Under the pieces are notes generated by a model. That model was not told where the DNA came from. It was given only the letters and a program-made list of their open reading frames with translations, and did no database searches. 64,000 nucleotides of DNA from Toxorhynchites rutilus septentrionalis (taxonomy: Eukaryota; Arthropoda; Insecta; Diptera; Culicidae). Positions 42,961 through 53,638 of this stretch are shown here, in pieces. The position numbers and the translations under genes were made by a program. The stretch's first letter is position 1. Each line of letters opens with the position of its first letter. The stretch lies in the NCBI RefSeq assembly GCF_029784135.1, contig NC_073746.1, positions 112,528,035-112,592,034 of the forward strand, given 5' to 3'.

Positions 42961-45060
42961 GAAATTATTGTGAAATACATAAAAAAAACTCGTTTACTGG
43001 GAAAAAGTTTATGGAAAGTTTAAAGCTGCTCAAAAAACTGCACCACATTCTCAAATTTTGCTGTCGATGCCCTTAATTTTCATTTCAAAAAACGACCAAA
43101 CGATTAAAAAATTACTCATTCCCATAGTCGCTCTTCAACGTAATCTTCTGTTATTTGTCATCCAAAGTGAATTGGTTTGAAGAGAGTGAAATCTTTTGCC
43201 CTGAACAGTTTCCAGGAAGGAAAGAACGAATTAGAATAGCAGCGGGTGCGCAACCCGAGTGCTCACCATTTATCGTCGTCTTTGTTGCTTCAATGACCAA
43301 ACTTTTGCCAAGTCATTTTATGAGGATACTTTTGTGGCGATTTTTCACCTTGCGAATGTTGCGAACTCCACAATAACAAAGGCAAAAGATGAAGTACCTC
43401 GGCCAAAACAGTCTTATTTTATCATCATCCAAATTGGGATGCGGCGAGGGCGGTTTGCTTTACCCCAAACCCATTCAGTGTACATTCAACTTGTTGAGGA
43501 TTTTATTTTTGAGATTTTATGTGCGGTGGTCGTCAACGGGAGCAAATTTCCCAACTTCAATATTTATCGATCGCGCCCGGAGAGAGAGAGTGAGAGTTTC
43601 ACCCATGTGGATTATTCAGAAAGCTGTATGTATTTTGGTCCTCATCGTTCTAAACCGCGGGGATAATGTTTTAAAACTGCGGTCGTCTTGTCGAAAAGTC
43701 GATGTGGAGAAATTCGTTGACCCGGCGCACGACAGCTTTCGATCAATTGAATTATTGAACCGGCCGGAGAAAAAGTTTCCCTATTCAATCGATTCGATAG
43801 CCTCGGGGGAACCCAATAATATACGATAACGAAGTTATGATTAGTACATTATTTATTCATACACCCCCGAGATTTCTTTCAACTCTATGATTAAATACGA
43901 ACATCAAATAGATTTGTTCGCGGAAGTGATTTCTAGTGATAGGAAAAAGAGTTTAGATTGGAAGTCGAATCCACTGACGAATTAAATTGCATCTTCGGAA
44001 ATACACTTCAGTAAATTACTGAAGGCATTCGAACGATAAATCGGGAAATACATCCCTCCCGTGAGCTGCATTTCATAAATGCTCAGTGAGGCTCATGTCA
44101 TAGATACCAAAGTGATATTATGCGTCATATAACGTTTTAAGTCGAAGAAAGAGAACAACCACTAGATTGCACAAGTGCATACTTCTCTGAGTTACTCTTC
44201 CGGTGCACATAACCTGCAAATATTCCTACGAGTGGTGCAGTAGCTTACGACGATGGAAAAAAATCTCTTCCAATATCGGATCCATCAAAGCGCGAACTTT
44301 ATTCCAATATGCAAATTCCTTGTCTATATCTTCACTCACGTAACCAACTTGAGATTTCAAGCGGAAGTGCGCTGCAGCATAGACGATCAACATCGGAGTT
44401 GTAGGTTGGAAGTTTACCCCTGTCAAATCTCTGAACGCAGGAAATGCACATTGATACACGATCACCTCCTCCGCCGGTGTTTCCTCCCGATAGAAGCAAC
44501 GCTCTCAATCGACAGCGGTGGAAAAAGTGGAACTTTCTGATTTCAAGTCTCTGCCTCTCTTGTCGATAGACAAAAATGCCTGGCATATCTCGGGGGGTCG
44601 GTAAAATGCAAAACGTAAAATGCCAACGATGGTTTCAGCCCCACCGTAGGATTCCGTAGAGCATATTGAAATGTAATAACTTCCTCCTCGGTTCAAACTT
44701 GCGAAGCACCTCAACTTTGAATGATACTCATACGAGGAGAGTGGCGTTAAGAACTCTTGCATAAATGCTGTTAACTCGTGCGTGAAGCGATGGTGGGATA
44801 CACCTTCCATGAACTGGGATGCTTCTATTTTGCGATAAAAAATGTAATAGCTTGTAAAGGACTGTTTTGTTTTGGCAGCATGGAAACAAATACACTCCAC
44901 AAAAAAATAGAACAGAGTGCAACGTATTGCATGAAAATGAAATGTAAATATTACTTGTGCAATATTGTAAAATGCCGTATAATCTATGGACAATATTTTG
45001 CAATTCAATATCATCTTCACACGAACCAGAATTAAACCAAATGGTACGCGATTTGTAGAC
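42961..45060. other. Host-like sequence, no supported gene
   Basis: This region is of higher complexity than its neighbours. Overlapping ORFs of 146 and 135 codons (plus, 43259-43829) and 171 codons (minus, 44505-45020) lie here, but each is opposed by other frames, has no known motif and shows no splice context I can defend. A host regulatory or exon-containing segment is possible. Confidence 0.35.
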
Positions 45061-45065
45061 CTTCT

Positions 45066-45720
45066 TTTTTTTTACATAAATATATATTTATTTCATTTTA
45101 TTTTTGTTTTATCCAAAGTTCTTACAAGTTAAGTGAACAGCTTATGATTTGAATCTTTATTCTAGCTTAATAAATTGCATTATTAAATGCTCGTTTTATT
45201 TGATTTTTTTTTATTTGAATGTTAGACATTTTCATTTCTTTTTTAATTTTTCATACAAACTACCTACTTAACCTATCCTTAACCTAAACCTACGAAATTA
45301 CTGTACAGATTCCGGACAATCAAATGTTCGGAGTAGGAGCATCTCTCTCCAAATTATTGAATATATTTGTGGAATTTCACTTCCAGGGTATCCAGGCAAG
45401 CTCTTTCGTGAACCTCTGTTGTTCTCGTCCAGGGAGGCAGATTCAGAATTATCTTGAGGAACTTGTTCTGAATGCGCTGGAGTTTCATTTTGTGTGTCCG
45501 GGCACAGCCGCTCCAGACTGGAACCGCATATTCAATTGCAGGATAAATGATCTGTTTATAGACAGCCATCTGATTCTTCAGACAAAGTTTAGAATTTCTG
45601 CCAATCAACGGATACAACGACCGGAACAGAATATTACGTTTCGTGACGATTCTATAAACGTGAGGCCAAAAAATCAGATGACTAGAGTCCTAAGTAGATC
45701 ACTTCTCTGGACCATTAGAT
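45066..45720 (-). pseudogene. Jockey-type LINE, 3' end of ORF2 and 3' UTR
   Basis: The 87-codon frame (45617-45354) reads LYKQIIYPAIEYAVPVW-like residues (AVYKQIIYPAIEYAVPVWSG), then KLQRIQNKFLKIILNLPPW and HERACLDTLEV. These are the conserved post-RT blocks of Jockey-clade elements such as the mosquito Juan group. Upstream, FRSLYPLIGRNSKLCLKN joins after a frameshift. The 3' UTR carries GGTTAAG words, AATAAA and an A9 tail near 45068. The 5' part is missing, as is usual for LINE copies. Confidence 0.8.
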
Positions 45721-45764
45721 AAGTGAGCCACCGAACCGAATTCTTACATTATCAGACGGAACAA

Positions 45765-46060
45765 GTCTACACCCAAACTAGCGTTGGTAGAAAACATGCC
45801 ATCTTTGGCAGAAAAGATGCCATTTCCTGGTCATGAGAGTCAAATGCGCAAATAATAAGCTATTTTGAAGCTTAAAAATGGTTTGTATGTATGCGAGCAG
45901 TCATCTCTTTCTGTTTTCTTTTCTCTTTTCATTTGAGATTGTGCAAAACAAAAGTCCATTCGACATCAATGGGGATCGAACCAAGGCCGGCTGGAATGCG
46001 AAGTTACTTTACACGACCACGCTATCCATATAGCGGCCAGCGCTATTATAAAGGAGCGTG
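45765..46060 (-). repeat. tRNA-derived SINE candidate
   Basis: On the minus strand, ATGGATAGCGTGGTCG (A-box-like) is followed about 45 bp later by GGTTCGATCCC, a canonical B box. Downstream sequence ends in a dyad (AAATGGCATCTTTTCTGCCA). The cloverleaf is not complete enough for a functional tRNA. Family membership (for example Feilai-like) was not verified. Confidence 0.5.
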
Positions 46061-46066
46061 ATAATA

Positions 46067-47346
46067 TTAGGCAGTCAAAAAAGTCCTGCGGTATTTTTTT
46101 TGAATTTTCATTTGTTCATAAAATAAGTTACAATCATCTGTTTTAAGTCAAATATGCGCCGTTTTGTTCGATGACTTGTTCCCAACGAGATGCCAACTTC
46201 ATAATACCCCTGTTATAGAAACTCGCTTCCTTATTGGCAAAAAACTCGGATAGCCAATTTTCACAGGCCTCTTTTGTGGCTAACTTCTGACTACCTAGCT
46301 CGTTCGCCATGGACAAAAACAGGTGGTAGTCACTTGGTGCAAGGTCCGGACTATACGGCGGATGCAAAAGAACCTCCCATCCGAGCTCCCGGAGCTTCTG
46401 GCGCGTCACCAAAGAAGTGTGTGGCCTGGCGTTGTCCTGATGGAAGACAATGCGGCCTCTGTTTATCAAAGATGGCCTCTTCTTCATGAGTGCTACCTTC
46501 AAGCGGTCCAGTTGTTGGCAGTACAGGTCCGAATTGAGCGTTTGGCCATAGGGAAACAGCTCATAATAGATTATTGACAATCCCACCAAACACACAGCAG
46601 AACCTTCCTGGCCGATAATGAGGGCTTGGCCACCGTCTGAGCCGCTTCAGCGGGCTTCGACCACGACCGTTTGCGCTTCACGTTGTCGTAAGTGACCCAC
46701 TTTTCATCGCCAGTCACCATCCGCTTCAGAAACGGGTCGATTTTGTTGCGATTCAGCAGCGATTCACATGCGTCGATACGGTCAAAGATGTTTTTTGCGT
46801 CAACGTGTGTGGCACCCATACATCGAGCTTCTTTGTGCATCCAAGCTTCTTCAAATGGTTAATAACGGTTTGATGACTTATCCCCAGCTCTTGGCCGATG
46901 CTACGGCTGCTACTATGCCGGTCTTTCTCGGCTAATTCAGCGATTTTGTCGCAATTTTCGACGACAGGCCTTCCGGAGCGTGGCGCATCTTCGACGACCT
47001 CTACACCAGAACGAAAACGTTGAAACCATCGTTGTGCGGTGGAAATGGAAACTGTATCGGGTCCATAAACTGCACAAATTTTATTGGCAGCTTGAGATGC
47101 ATTTTTGCCTTTGTCATAGTAGTACTGTAAAATATGTCGGATTTTCTCTTTATTTTGCTCCATATTTGCGACACTATAACTCACGAACGACTTAACCAAA
47201 CAAAACACTGTCAAAGACTATATTATAGCGCGCAAAAATACCTTTCCAACAAGCTATAGTATGACTCGATACAATGAATACAACTAGAACTACGCGCTTA
47301 CAACGACACCTCGCGGAAATACCGCAGGACTTTTTTGACAGCCTAA
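46067..47346 (-). mobile_element. mariner transposon, 1280 bp, full length
   Basis: TA at 46065-46066 and 47347-47348. The inverted ends start TTAGGC.GTCAAAAAAGTCC and continue TGCGGTATTT. The transposase frame is broken twice. Confidence 0.9.
46143..47163 (-). pseudogene. mariner (DD34D) transposase, two frameshifts
   Basis: Start MEQNKEKIRHILQYYYDK at 47163. Bipartite HTH (SISTAQRWFQRFRSG; RSIGQELGISHQTVINHL), the linker motif near WVPHTLTQK, then VTGDEKWVTYDN (first Asp), VLLCVWWD, HQDNARPHTS (second Asp) and YSPDLAPSDYHLF (third Asp, 34 residues on). It ends WEQVIEQNGAYLT. One shift lies near 46760-46840 and one near 46575-46595. All three catalytic Asp codons are still present, so the copy is recently dead. 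28815-29190 is a truncated copy of the same element. Confidence 0.9.
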
Positions 47347-47348
47347 TA

Positions 47349-47650
47349 TTTGACAAAATGTATGTATTCTCTCCTCTTGATATTGATTTCGACGAATACT
47401 AATGTTTAATACTATAACGGCTGCAACCTTAACAGAATGCTTTGCTTTTTTACCGGCATTGATGGAAGATTTATTGAAAGTAGTTGATGAGACAGACATT
47501 ACTACTTTTTCAATAACCAAAAATCCCTATTTCAATTATAATCCAAAGTTTTTATTATTCATCAAAGTGAAAAAACTCGACATCAGCTGACAACAGCCAG
47601 CAAGTTGACGGATTTTTGGCTTTCAAGACCAAATAGACACTAGCTTTTTA
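47349..47650. other. Spacer between two mariners, nothing recognised
   Basis: A 62-codon plus-strand frame and a 76-codon minus-strand frame overlap. Neither resembles a known protein. Confidence 0.4.
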
Positions 47651-47652
47651 TA

Positions 47653-48763
47653 TTAGGTGTACCGGTAAGTTTTTTCGGTTTTACAACAGATGGGGTAATT
47701 TGATTATTATTCCAATGAATCAAGTTTCCTGACAGTCGTTGGGAAGCTACTGTCATTGCGCATCTTTTTCAGTATATGACAAAAATTTGAAGCATAAACA
47801 ACATAGTAATGTCACTTCATTGCTTCATTATGAGGAAAAAAGCTGCGGAAAGTCATTGCATTTTGGTGGAAGTTTATGATGACCATGCTCTAACTGAGCG
47901 CACGTGTCAGACGTGGTTTGCACGATTTAAAAGTGGTAATTCTGACTTGGAAGACGAAGTAGCTCAGCAAACCATTAAAAGCAATGGGAATGATCCGAAA
48001 GATAGGACATTGGGTGCTGTATTGTGAATTGAAGCCATGAGACGTCGAACGCCGTTTTTTCACGAGCGAATAACTGCTCCAACGGCATAAAAGAAAGGGT
48101 TTTTTGCATCGAATCGTTACTGGCGATGAAAAGTGGGTCCATTATGACAATCCTGAACGTCGGGCAACGTATGGATACCCCGGCCATGCATCAACATCGA
48201 CGGTCGCGTGGAATATTCCCGACCAGAAGGATATAATATAGGCTGTCTATTTGGTGGGACCAGCTGGGTGTGGTGTACTATGAGTTGCTACAACCGAATG
48301 AAACCATTACGGTGAACCTCTACCGACGACAATTGATGCGTTTGAGCCGTGCACTGAAGGAAAAACGGCCACAATACGAGCAAAGAAACGATAAAGTTAT
48401 TCTGCAGCACGACAATGCTCGGCCACATATGGCGAAACCTGTCAAAACATACTTGGACACACTGAAAAGGGAGGTCCTTTCCCACCCGCCGTATCTAGAC
48501 ATTGCACCGTCCGACGAGTACCTTTTTCGATCGATGCAACATGGCCTGGTTGACCAGCACTTCTCCAATTTTGATGAAGTCAAAAATTGGATCGATTTGT
48601 GGTTAGCCGACAAACCGGCTGATTATTTCCGCTAAGGGATTCGTGAATTGCCAGAAAGTTGTGACTGGCGATGGGCAATACTTTGAATATTAAATTTGTA
48701 ACCATTTTTGCAAAATAAAGCATCTATTTTTGAAAAAACAAAGAAACTTACCGGTACTCCTAT
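47653..48763 (+). mobile_element. Second mariner family element
   Basis: The inverted ends TTAGGTGTACCGGTAAGTTT and its near-complement AAACTTACCGGTACTCCTA are distinct from those of the 46 kb element. TA dinucleotides flank both ends. It is about 1.1 kb with an internally deleted transposase. Confidence 0.8.
47809..48690 (+). pseudogene. mariner transposase, decayed
   Basis: The N-terminal frame (47809-48027) has RTCQTWFARFKSGNSDLED, the second HTH context. The first Asp block (VTGDEKWVHYDN type) is at about 48117-48150 in another frame. At 48270-48635 the frame reads VYYELLQPNETITVNLYRRQ, QHDNARPHMA (second Asp) and HPPYLDIAPSDEYLFRS (third Asp). It ends near GIRELPESCDWRW after a stop. 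Several residues between HTH and catalytic domain are deleted. It is a DD34D-type mariner distinct from the 46 kb copy. Confidence 0.85.
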
Positions 48764-48849
48764 TACAATCTCTGGAAAGCTGATACTTTTGACGTGAACT
48801 ACGTAAAACAGAAGATATTGGGGGAAATCCAAATTTAAACACTGAGCGG

Positions 48850-49300
48850 TAAGAAATAACGAAAGATTTGGATCGCTTATAATTTGACCATTTATTTATG
48901 GAAAGACAAAGTTCTATTTGCTTGATCAGTTCTCGAGTTATGCAGAAATTTGTGTTTCATTTCTATGGCAGCCCCCCCCTTAGAGAGGGGGTGGAGTGTC
49001 TAACCACCATAGAAACATTTATTGTACCCTAAAATATCCACAATTTGGGTTTCGTTTGCTCGATAAATTCTCGAGTAATGCAGAAATTTGTGTTTCATTT
49101 GTATGGCAGCCCACCAACCAAACCTCCCCCCCCCCTCCTAAGAGAGGGGAAGGGGTTTCGAACTATCATAAGAACCTTCCCCGACCCCAAAAACTCCTAC
49201 ATACCAATTTTCATGTTGATCAGTTCAGTAGTTTCCGAGTCCATAAGAATCAGACAGACAGACAGAGGCTGAAAGACTCCCAAAAAAAAAAATAAAAAAA
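48850..49300 (+). repeat. Dispersed tandem repeat (~150 bp) with (GACA)n end
   Basis: Two units share TTCTCGAGT.ATGCAGAAATT, GTGTTTCATTT.TATGGCAG and a C-rich AGAGAGGGG segment (48930, 49065). A TTTTCATGTTGATCAGTTCA segment and (GACA)4 near 49250 follow. The translated frames are incidental. Confidence 0.65.
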
Positions 49301-49328
49301 AAATTCAGCTTATTCGACTGTTTACAGC

Positions 49329-49400
49329 AGGGGTGGCCAAACTTTTGAGCATTACGGGCGACAAATTGTTCAAATGTTAGGCGGCGGTCTGTATCAAAAT
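49329..49400 (+). mobile_element. Possible hAT terminus, orphan
   Basis: CAGGGGTGGCCAAACTTTTG followed by GCGGCGGTCTG looks like a hAT-superfamily 5' end. No complementary terminus or transposase was found within the window. Confidence 0.4.
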
Positions 49401-50700
49401 GTCATTAGAAAATAAATGTAGTACTTGAGAATAAAACAAAGTTTTAACCCGTCCGTTCTTGCGCGTCAAATCATAACCCGTATACTCGCGCGCAGTATCA
49501 CAGGCTGTGTTTGTCTCTGTAATTTTGCTATTGTGTATTTATAAGTGTTATTCGTATTAATTTGAAGTAATAAAAGTTATAGTTAAATAAAAAAAAACTA
49601 TAGAGAACATGTTTTTTTTCAATTTCATTCAGTTTCAATAGCCTTTTAATTCAGCCTCCTCAAAACAAAATTTGGTCTGTTTGTGAGACTGTATGCTCGA
49701 GTATAGGAGGGTTGACACGTTGAGCTCTGAATTTTTATTGCTGCGAAATTTTCATTTATGGACATATAAAGCATTTATTTTCTATAAAAATTTACTCAAG
49801 ATGACCTCTAGGTAATTGAGGAATACAAATATCGGAAATATTAGACCCTATTATGTAAATTCAATCGAACGGTCGATTCGATCCCTATAACTATCACACC
49901 GAACCAAATTTCGTATTTTGTAAATCGATGGAATCTTATCGAATCGAGTTCTTTCTCGAACGTCGACGAATTCCATATTTTTAAACGTTGCCGAAATGTT
50001 TCCCGAAGCGAAACACCAGAAATGCAACAAGCAAACCAAACAGCTCAAAAAATTATGCCGACAACTTTCTCCCGACTGTCTCAACAACAGAAAAATAGAG
50101 TTAACCAGCCAAGCTTTGTTCACCTAGAATTACATAATAGGAGCCAATATTTCAGAAATTTTTGATTTCTCATTCATCATCGTTGCTCTATTCATGGCTA
50201 TATTTCATGAAAGGAATCTGCACAATTAATTCACATAACTTATCATAGTTTTAAAATTAAAATAACAATAATGTGTTTGAACTCGCATTCGCAGTCTTGA
50301 AAGACGAAGTTTGTCCAAGAATTCCATTTTTATTATTTTCGAAAACCTATGCCGGATGTTTCCAGCATATTAAATTCGTCATTTAACAAATGATATTCCT
50401 GGAGAAAACTTTGTTGAAATTGTTCCTAGTGACAATTTTTTGCTTTATTACAAGTTATGGTCGAACAACTGGATATTAAATAACTGGAATCTGAAAGAAA
50501 ATATTAGAAGAAAAGTGATCTGTTTTATTAAGGTTAGCATAAACACCTTATAAAATATGCACGGCAAAAGGTGGGATTATATATTTAATACATTGCGTTT
50601 GGAGGTGACACTATCCTAAAACAGCTGGCGGGCGCCTAGGAATACTTACGCGGGTAACCGGTAGACCGCGGACTACTGTTTGAACATTTCTGGTTTATAG
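49401..50700. other. No supported gene
   Basis: A GC-richer patch with the direct repeats CGCGCGCAG and CGTCAAATC lies at 49440-49520. The 90-codon minus-strand frame at 49851-50123 is unrecognised. Confidence 0.4.
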
Positions 50701-50719
50701 CAAGGGGACGAATTACTCA

Positions 50720-51145
50720 CAGAGGAAGAAAATAAGGGTATATGGATATAGGGATAAGGGTATATATATATATATTTGGGACATGTAATCAAGGTCTAAC
50801 CGAGCCAACACATCTCTCACCGGAACATTGGGTTGTTTTCCTCGGGCCCAAAGGGTGTTTTCTAAATTCGATCTGGATACTCCTCGCACGGCCAAAGAAC
50901 GTGGTCGATGCCGTGATAAGCTTGGCCACAAACGCATTCGTGTCGTGATAACCTTGGCCATAAACGCGGAGATTGTTGCTGGCAAGATTGAAACGGAAGT
51001 GTAGTGCATCGAACGAACAGAGATTGGACATGAGTCGGGAGAAGCTGCGAATTAAGTCCCGACTCAATTCCAGACTTTTGAACCACGGTTTGATGCTAAC
51101 CTTAGGGATAATCGAGTGAAGCCACCGAAAATATGTAGACATGCA
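50720..51145 (-). pseudogene. RNase H-type LINE, ORF2 C-terminus and 3' end
   Basis: Minus-strand blocks in two frames: PKVSIKPWFKSLELSRDLIR, SFSRLMSN, then CGQAYHGIDHVLWPCEEY (the Cys/His tail) and ARGKQPNVPVRDVLARLDL, and lastly YMSQIYIYI before the stop. The order is that of the C-terminus of LOA/I-group mosquito LINEs. A small local duplication (50896-50965) repeats the CGTGATAA.CTTGGCCA word inside the Cys/His tail. The 3' end carries a TATAGGGATA simple-repeat tail at 50730-50775. 5' truncated. Confidence 0.7.
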
Positions 51146-51320
51146 TAAAAAAGGAGTTAGAATGACACAAAATTTAAAGCAAAAGTATAATGTTAAAATG
51201 TATGATCACAAACAGGACAGCTAAAATTAAAACTGCAACTGACACGGTCACTGTATATCGTATTTTTAATTGTCATGTTAACAAAATTGAGAAAAAAGAA
51301 AAATCGATTCTTTTCAGTTT
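51146..51320. other. Short AT-rich spacer
   Basis: Nothing recognised. Confidence 0.4.
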
Positions 51321-51329
51321 ATTTTTCGT

Positions 51330-51350
51330 TTTGACGTAGGATTACGTCTT
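51330..51350 (+). repeat. CRE-like palindrome, Y-type terminus
   Basis: TTTTGACGTAGGATTACGTC, followed by TTTCGGG and then TATTGGGGT, parallels the Y start. The Y interior does not follow. Confidence 0.5.
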
Positions 51351-51729
51351 TCGGGAAAATATTGGGGTACAAATTGAAAATCGAAAATCGAGCACATCGT
51401 GAAAATTGTCTAATTTCAAACGCTTATTGCTTATTGCTCGGTGGGAACAAAAATACCCCCGACTTGCATGTATATTTGCAAAGCGGGTTTCCATAGGTAT
51501 ATCGATTTTGAAGTCAGTGTTGAGGAAACCGTAAATCGGGCCAATCAAAGCTTGGCAGTTAGGGCGTTTAGATAAAGCTTGACATTTTACAGTTAATTAA
51601 TTGTTCATCTCATGAAAAATTACATTTTATTAATTGTGATAGACGCGTCGGAATATTTCCTATCAATTGATGCAAACATCTTTCCGATCTGTTAAGAAAT
51701 GTTCGAGTTATAAGCATTCGAAATACGGG

Positions 51730-51895
51730 TAGGGTTAGCACACAAATCGGCCGAACAAATGTATGGAAAAATTGTAAGGGGTTGTATCTTGGACACGACC
51801 GCATTTTGGACGTAGAACCACGGAATTATATTATTCAACTCGCTTGTTTTGACGTGGGACTACGTCTAACATTTTAATATAGAGGTCTATTTTAA
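51730..51895 (+). repeat. X head, Z module and CRE-like palindrome in tandem
   Basis: Three dispersed modules lie side by side: the X head (AGCACACAAATCGGCCGAAC), the Z module (GTTGTATCTTGGACACGACC, then GACGTAGAACCACG), and TTTTGACGTGGGACTACGTC with AATATAGAGGTCT. Their adjacency suggests that they are parts of one larger element. Confidence 0.55.
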
Positions 51896-52375
51896 AGTTT
51901 CGTGTGGAAAAAAGTGTAAGGTTATCCTACTGGGATTTGAAAACATGATTCCATGGAAGATACGTTGATACATTTTCCGTATGCTGCTGACATCTTCTTT
52001 GTCGAAGCGCACTTTGATACGGAGGGCTTCCCCTTCTTCGAGGGTGTGAAGTGAATGCGGATGAAATTGCATTGCCGTTTCGCAATATCTTCCATCCTTG
52101 CATCGAGCTGTGTGTGTCATGTGTGTGAAATCAACATTAGGTATGGGTTATGTCCGCTCGCTTAGTTGCACTTACTCCTCGCTCGCAACTGTGGTTTCAT
52201 TCCATTCCATCAATGGAAAGAAACTCCATACTCCTCCATCCCTTGTCCATTCTAGCTCGATGTTCGCCAGCAACGATATTGCTCCGATGACCACCAAACG
52301 AGAAGTGGTGTGGGTTCAAATCGTGGATGGCTTGTTCATACCAAATAAGCTGGTAACGAGCAGAAACGATTGTAT
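51896..52375. other. Host-like sequence, no supported gene
   Basis: The frames at 51887-52120 (minus) and 52098-52421 (plus) have no known motif. Confidence 0.35.
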
Positions 52376-52527
52376 TAAAGGGTGTGTCACATCAAATTGC
52401 ATCATAGAAAAAACGCTGTAGAAATTTAATTTTTAGGAATTATATCTTCAGCTTTCGCTTATAATCAGATAAGAGTGTATAGATCACGTTGGCCATGCTT
52501 CACTGTCAATTTTTCGTAAATTTGGAA

Positions 52528-53537
52528 AAATGTCGTCGAACGAAAAAGAGCGTCGTGAATAAATCCTGCGCACTCATTTGAAGAATCCGGAGTTGTCACA
52601 TCGGGACATCGGAAAGATGCTGGGAATCGTCCAATCCACGGTCAGCAGAGTACTAAAACGATACTTCGAGAACCTAACCATCAACCGGAAGGTGAAGAAC
52701 GGCAAAAATGGATGCTCCGTCAGTGAAAAAGATCACAAGCGCGTAGTTAAGCAGTTTAGACGTGATCCGAGAAGTTCGGTCCGGGATGTCGCCAATAAGC
52801 TGAATTTGTCAAGTTCATTCGTCCAGCGGACCAAGCAGCGGGAGGGCCTGCGTACATACAAGGTTCAGAAGGCTCCTAACCGCGACGAAAGGCAAAACAT
52901 GGTGGGGAAGACGCGAGCCCGGAAGCTGTACACCAAAATGCTGACGAAGCCGCATTGCCTGGTAATGGACAACGAAACCTACGTCAAAGCGGACTTTCGT
53001 CAGCTGCCGGGCCTGTTGTTCTTCTCCGCAGAGGACAAATTCAGTGTTCCGGAGGAGATTCGCATACAGAAACTATCCAAGTTTGCCAAAAAGTACATGG
53101 TGTGGCAAGCGATCTGCTCTTGCGGAAAGCGGAGCGCCCTCTTCGTGATGACCGGCACGGTAAACGGGCAGGTTTACCTTAAGGAGTTCCTACAGAAGCG
53201 CTTACTACCACTATTGAAGCAGCACGAGGGCCCGACCATCTTCTGGCCGGATCTCGCTTCGTGCCACTATTCAAAGAATGTGTTGGAGTGGTACGAAGCC
53301 AACGGGGTCACTTTCGTGCCAAAGGAAATGAACCCGCCCAACGCGCCGGAGCTTCGCCCAATAGAGAAATATTGGGCGATTATGAAGCAGGCCCTCCGGA
53401 AGAACCCAAAAGTTGTCAAATCGCAGGCGGACTTCAAGAGAAAATGGATTTCTGTTCAAAAAAAACTACAACCTGACGTTGTACAGAACCTTATGGACGG
53501 GTTAAAGAGGAAGGTGCGAGCATACGGGCTTGGGCTC
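52528..53537 (+). pseudogene. DD37E transposase, copy 2
   Basis: Alignment to copy 1 puts the start at about 52530 (MSSNEKERR). TAA at 52559-52561 replaces the Leu codon after Glu. From Met 52578 onward the frame is open through both HTHs, VMDNETY, FWPDLASCHY and RPIEKYW to RAYGLGL, where the LINE begins. The LINE adds a foreign tail (IFHFHFIYY..) in place of the last residues. The catalytic domain is intact here and the nonsense codon is in a different place from copy 1. An internal start might still yield a protein lacking ~20 N-terminal residues; that is speculation. Confidence 0.85.
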
Positions 53538-53638
53538 ATTTTTCATTTTCATTTTATTTATTATATCAACAGGCCTTTACATTAGTGCCCTAATGATATC
53601 TAAATCTAATTTAAATCTAAGTCTAAATGAAGATTTTA

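Noticed and set aside
43259..43829. Two overlapping plus-strand ORFs of 135 and 146 codons
   Set aside because: They overlap each other in different frames, have no recognisable motif and no bias. Retained only as an unrecognised region.
44505..45020. 171-codon minus-strand ORF
   Set aside because: No domain, signal peptide or homology that I recognise. Other long frames overlap it in both directions.
45990..46040. tRNA gene
   Set aside because: A B box is present, but the acceptor and anticodon stems do not pair into a full cloverleaf. Treated as a SINE.
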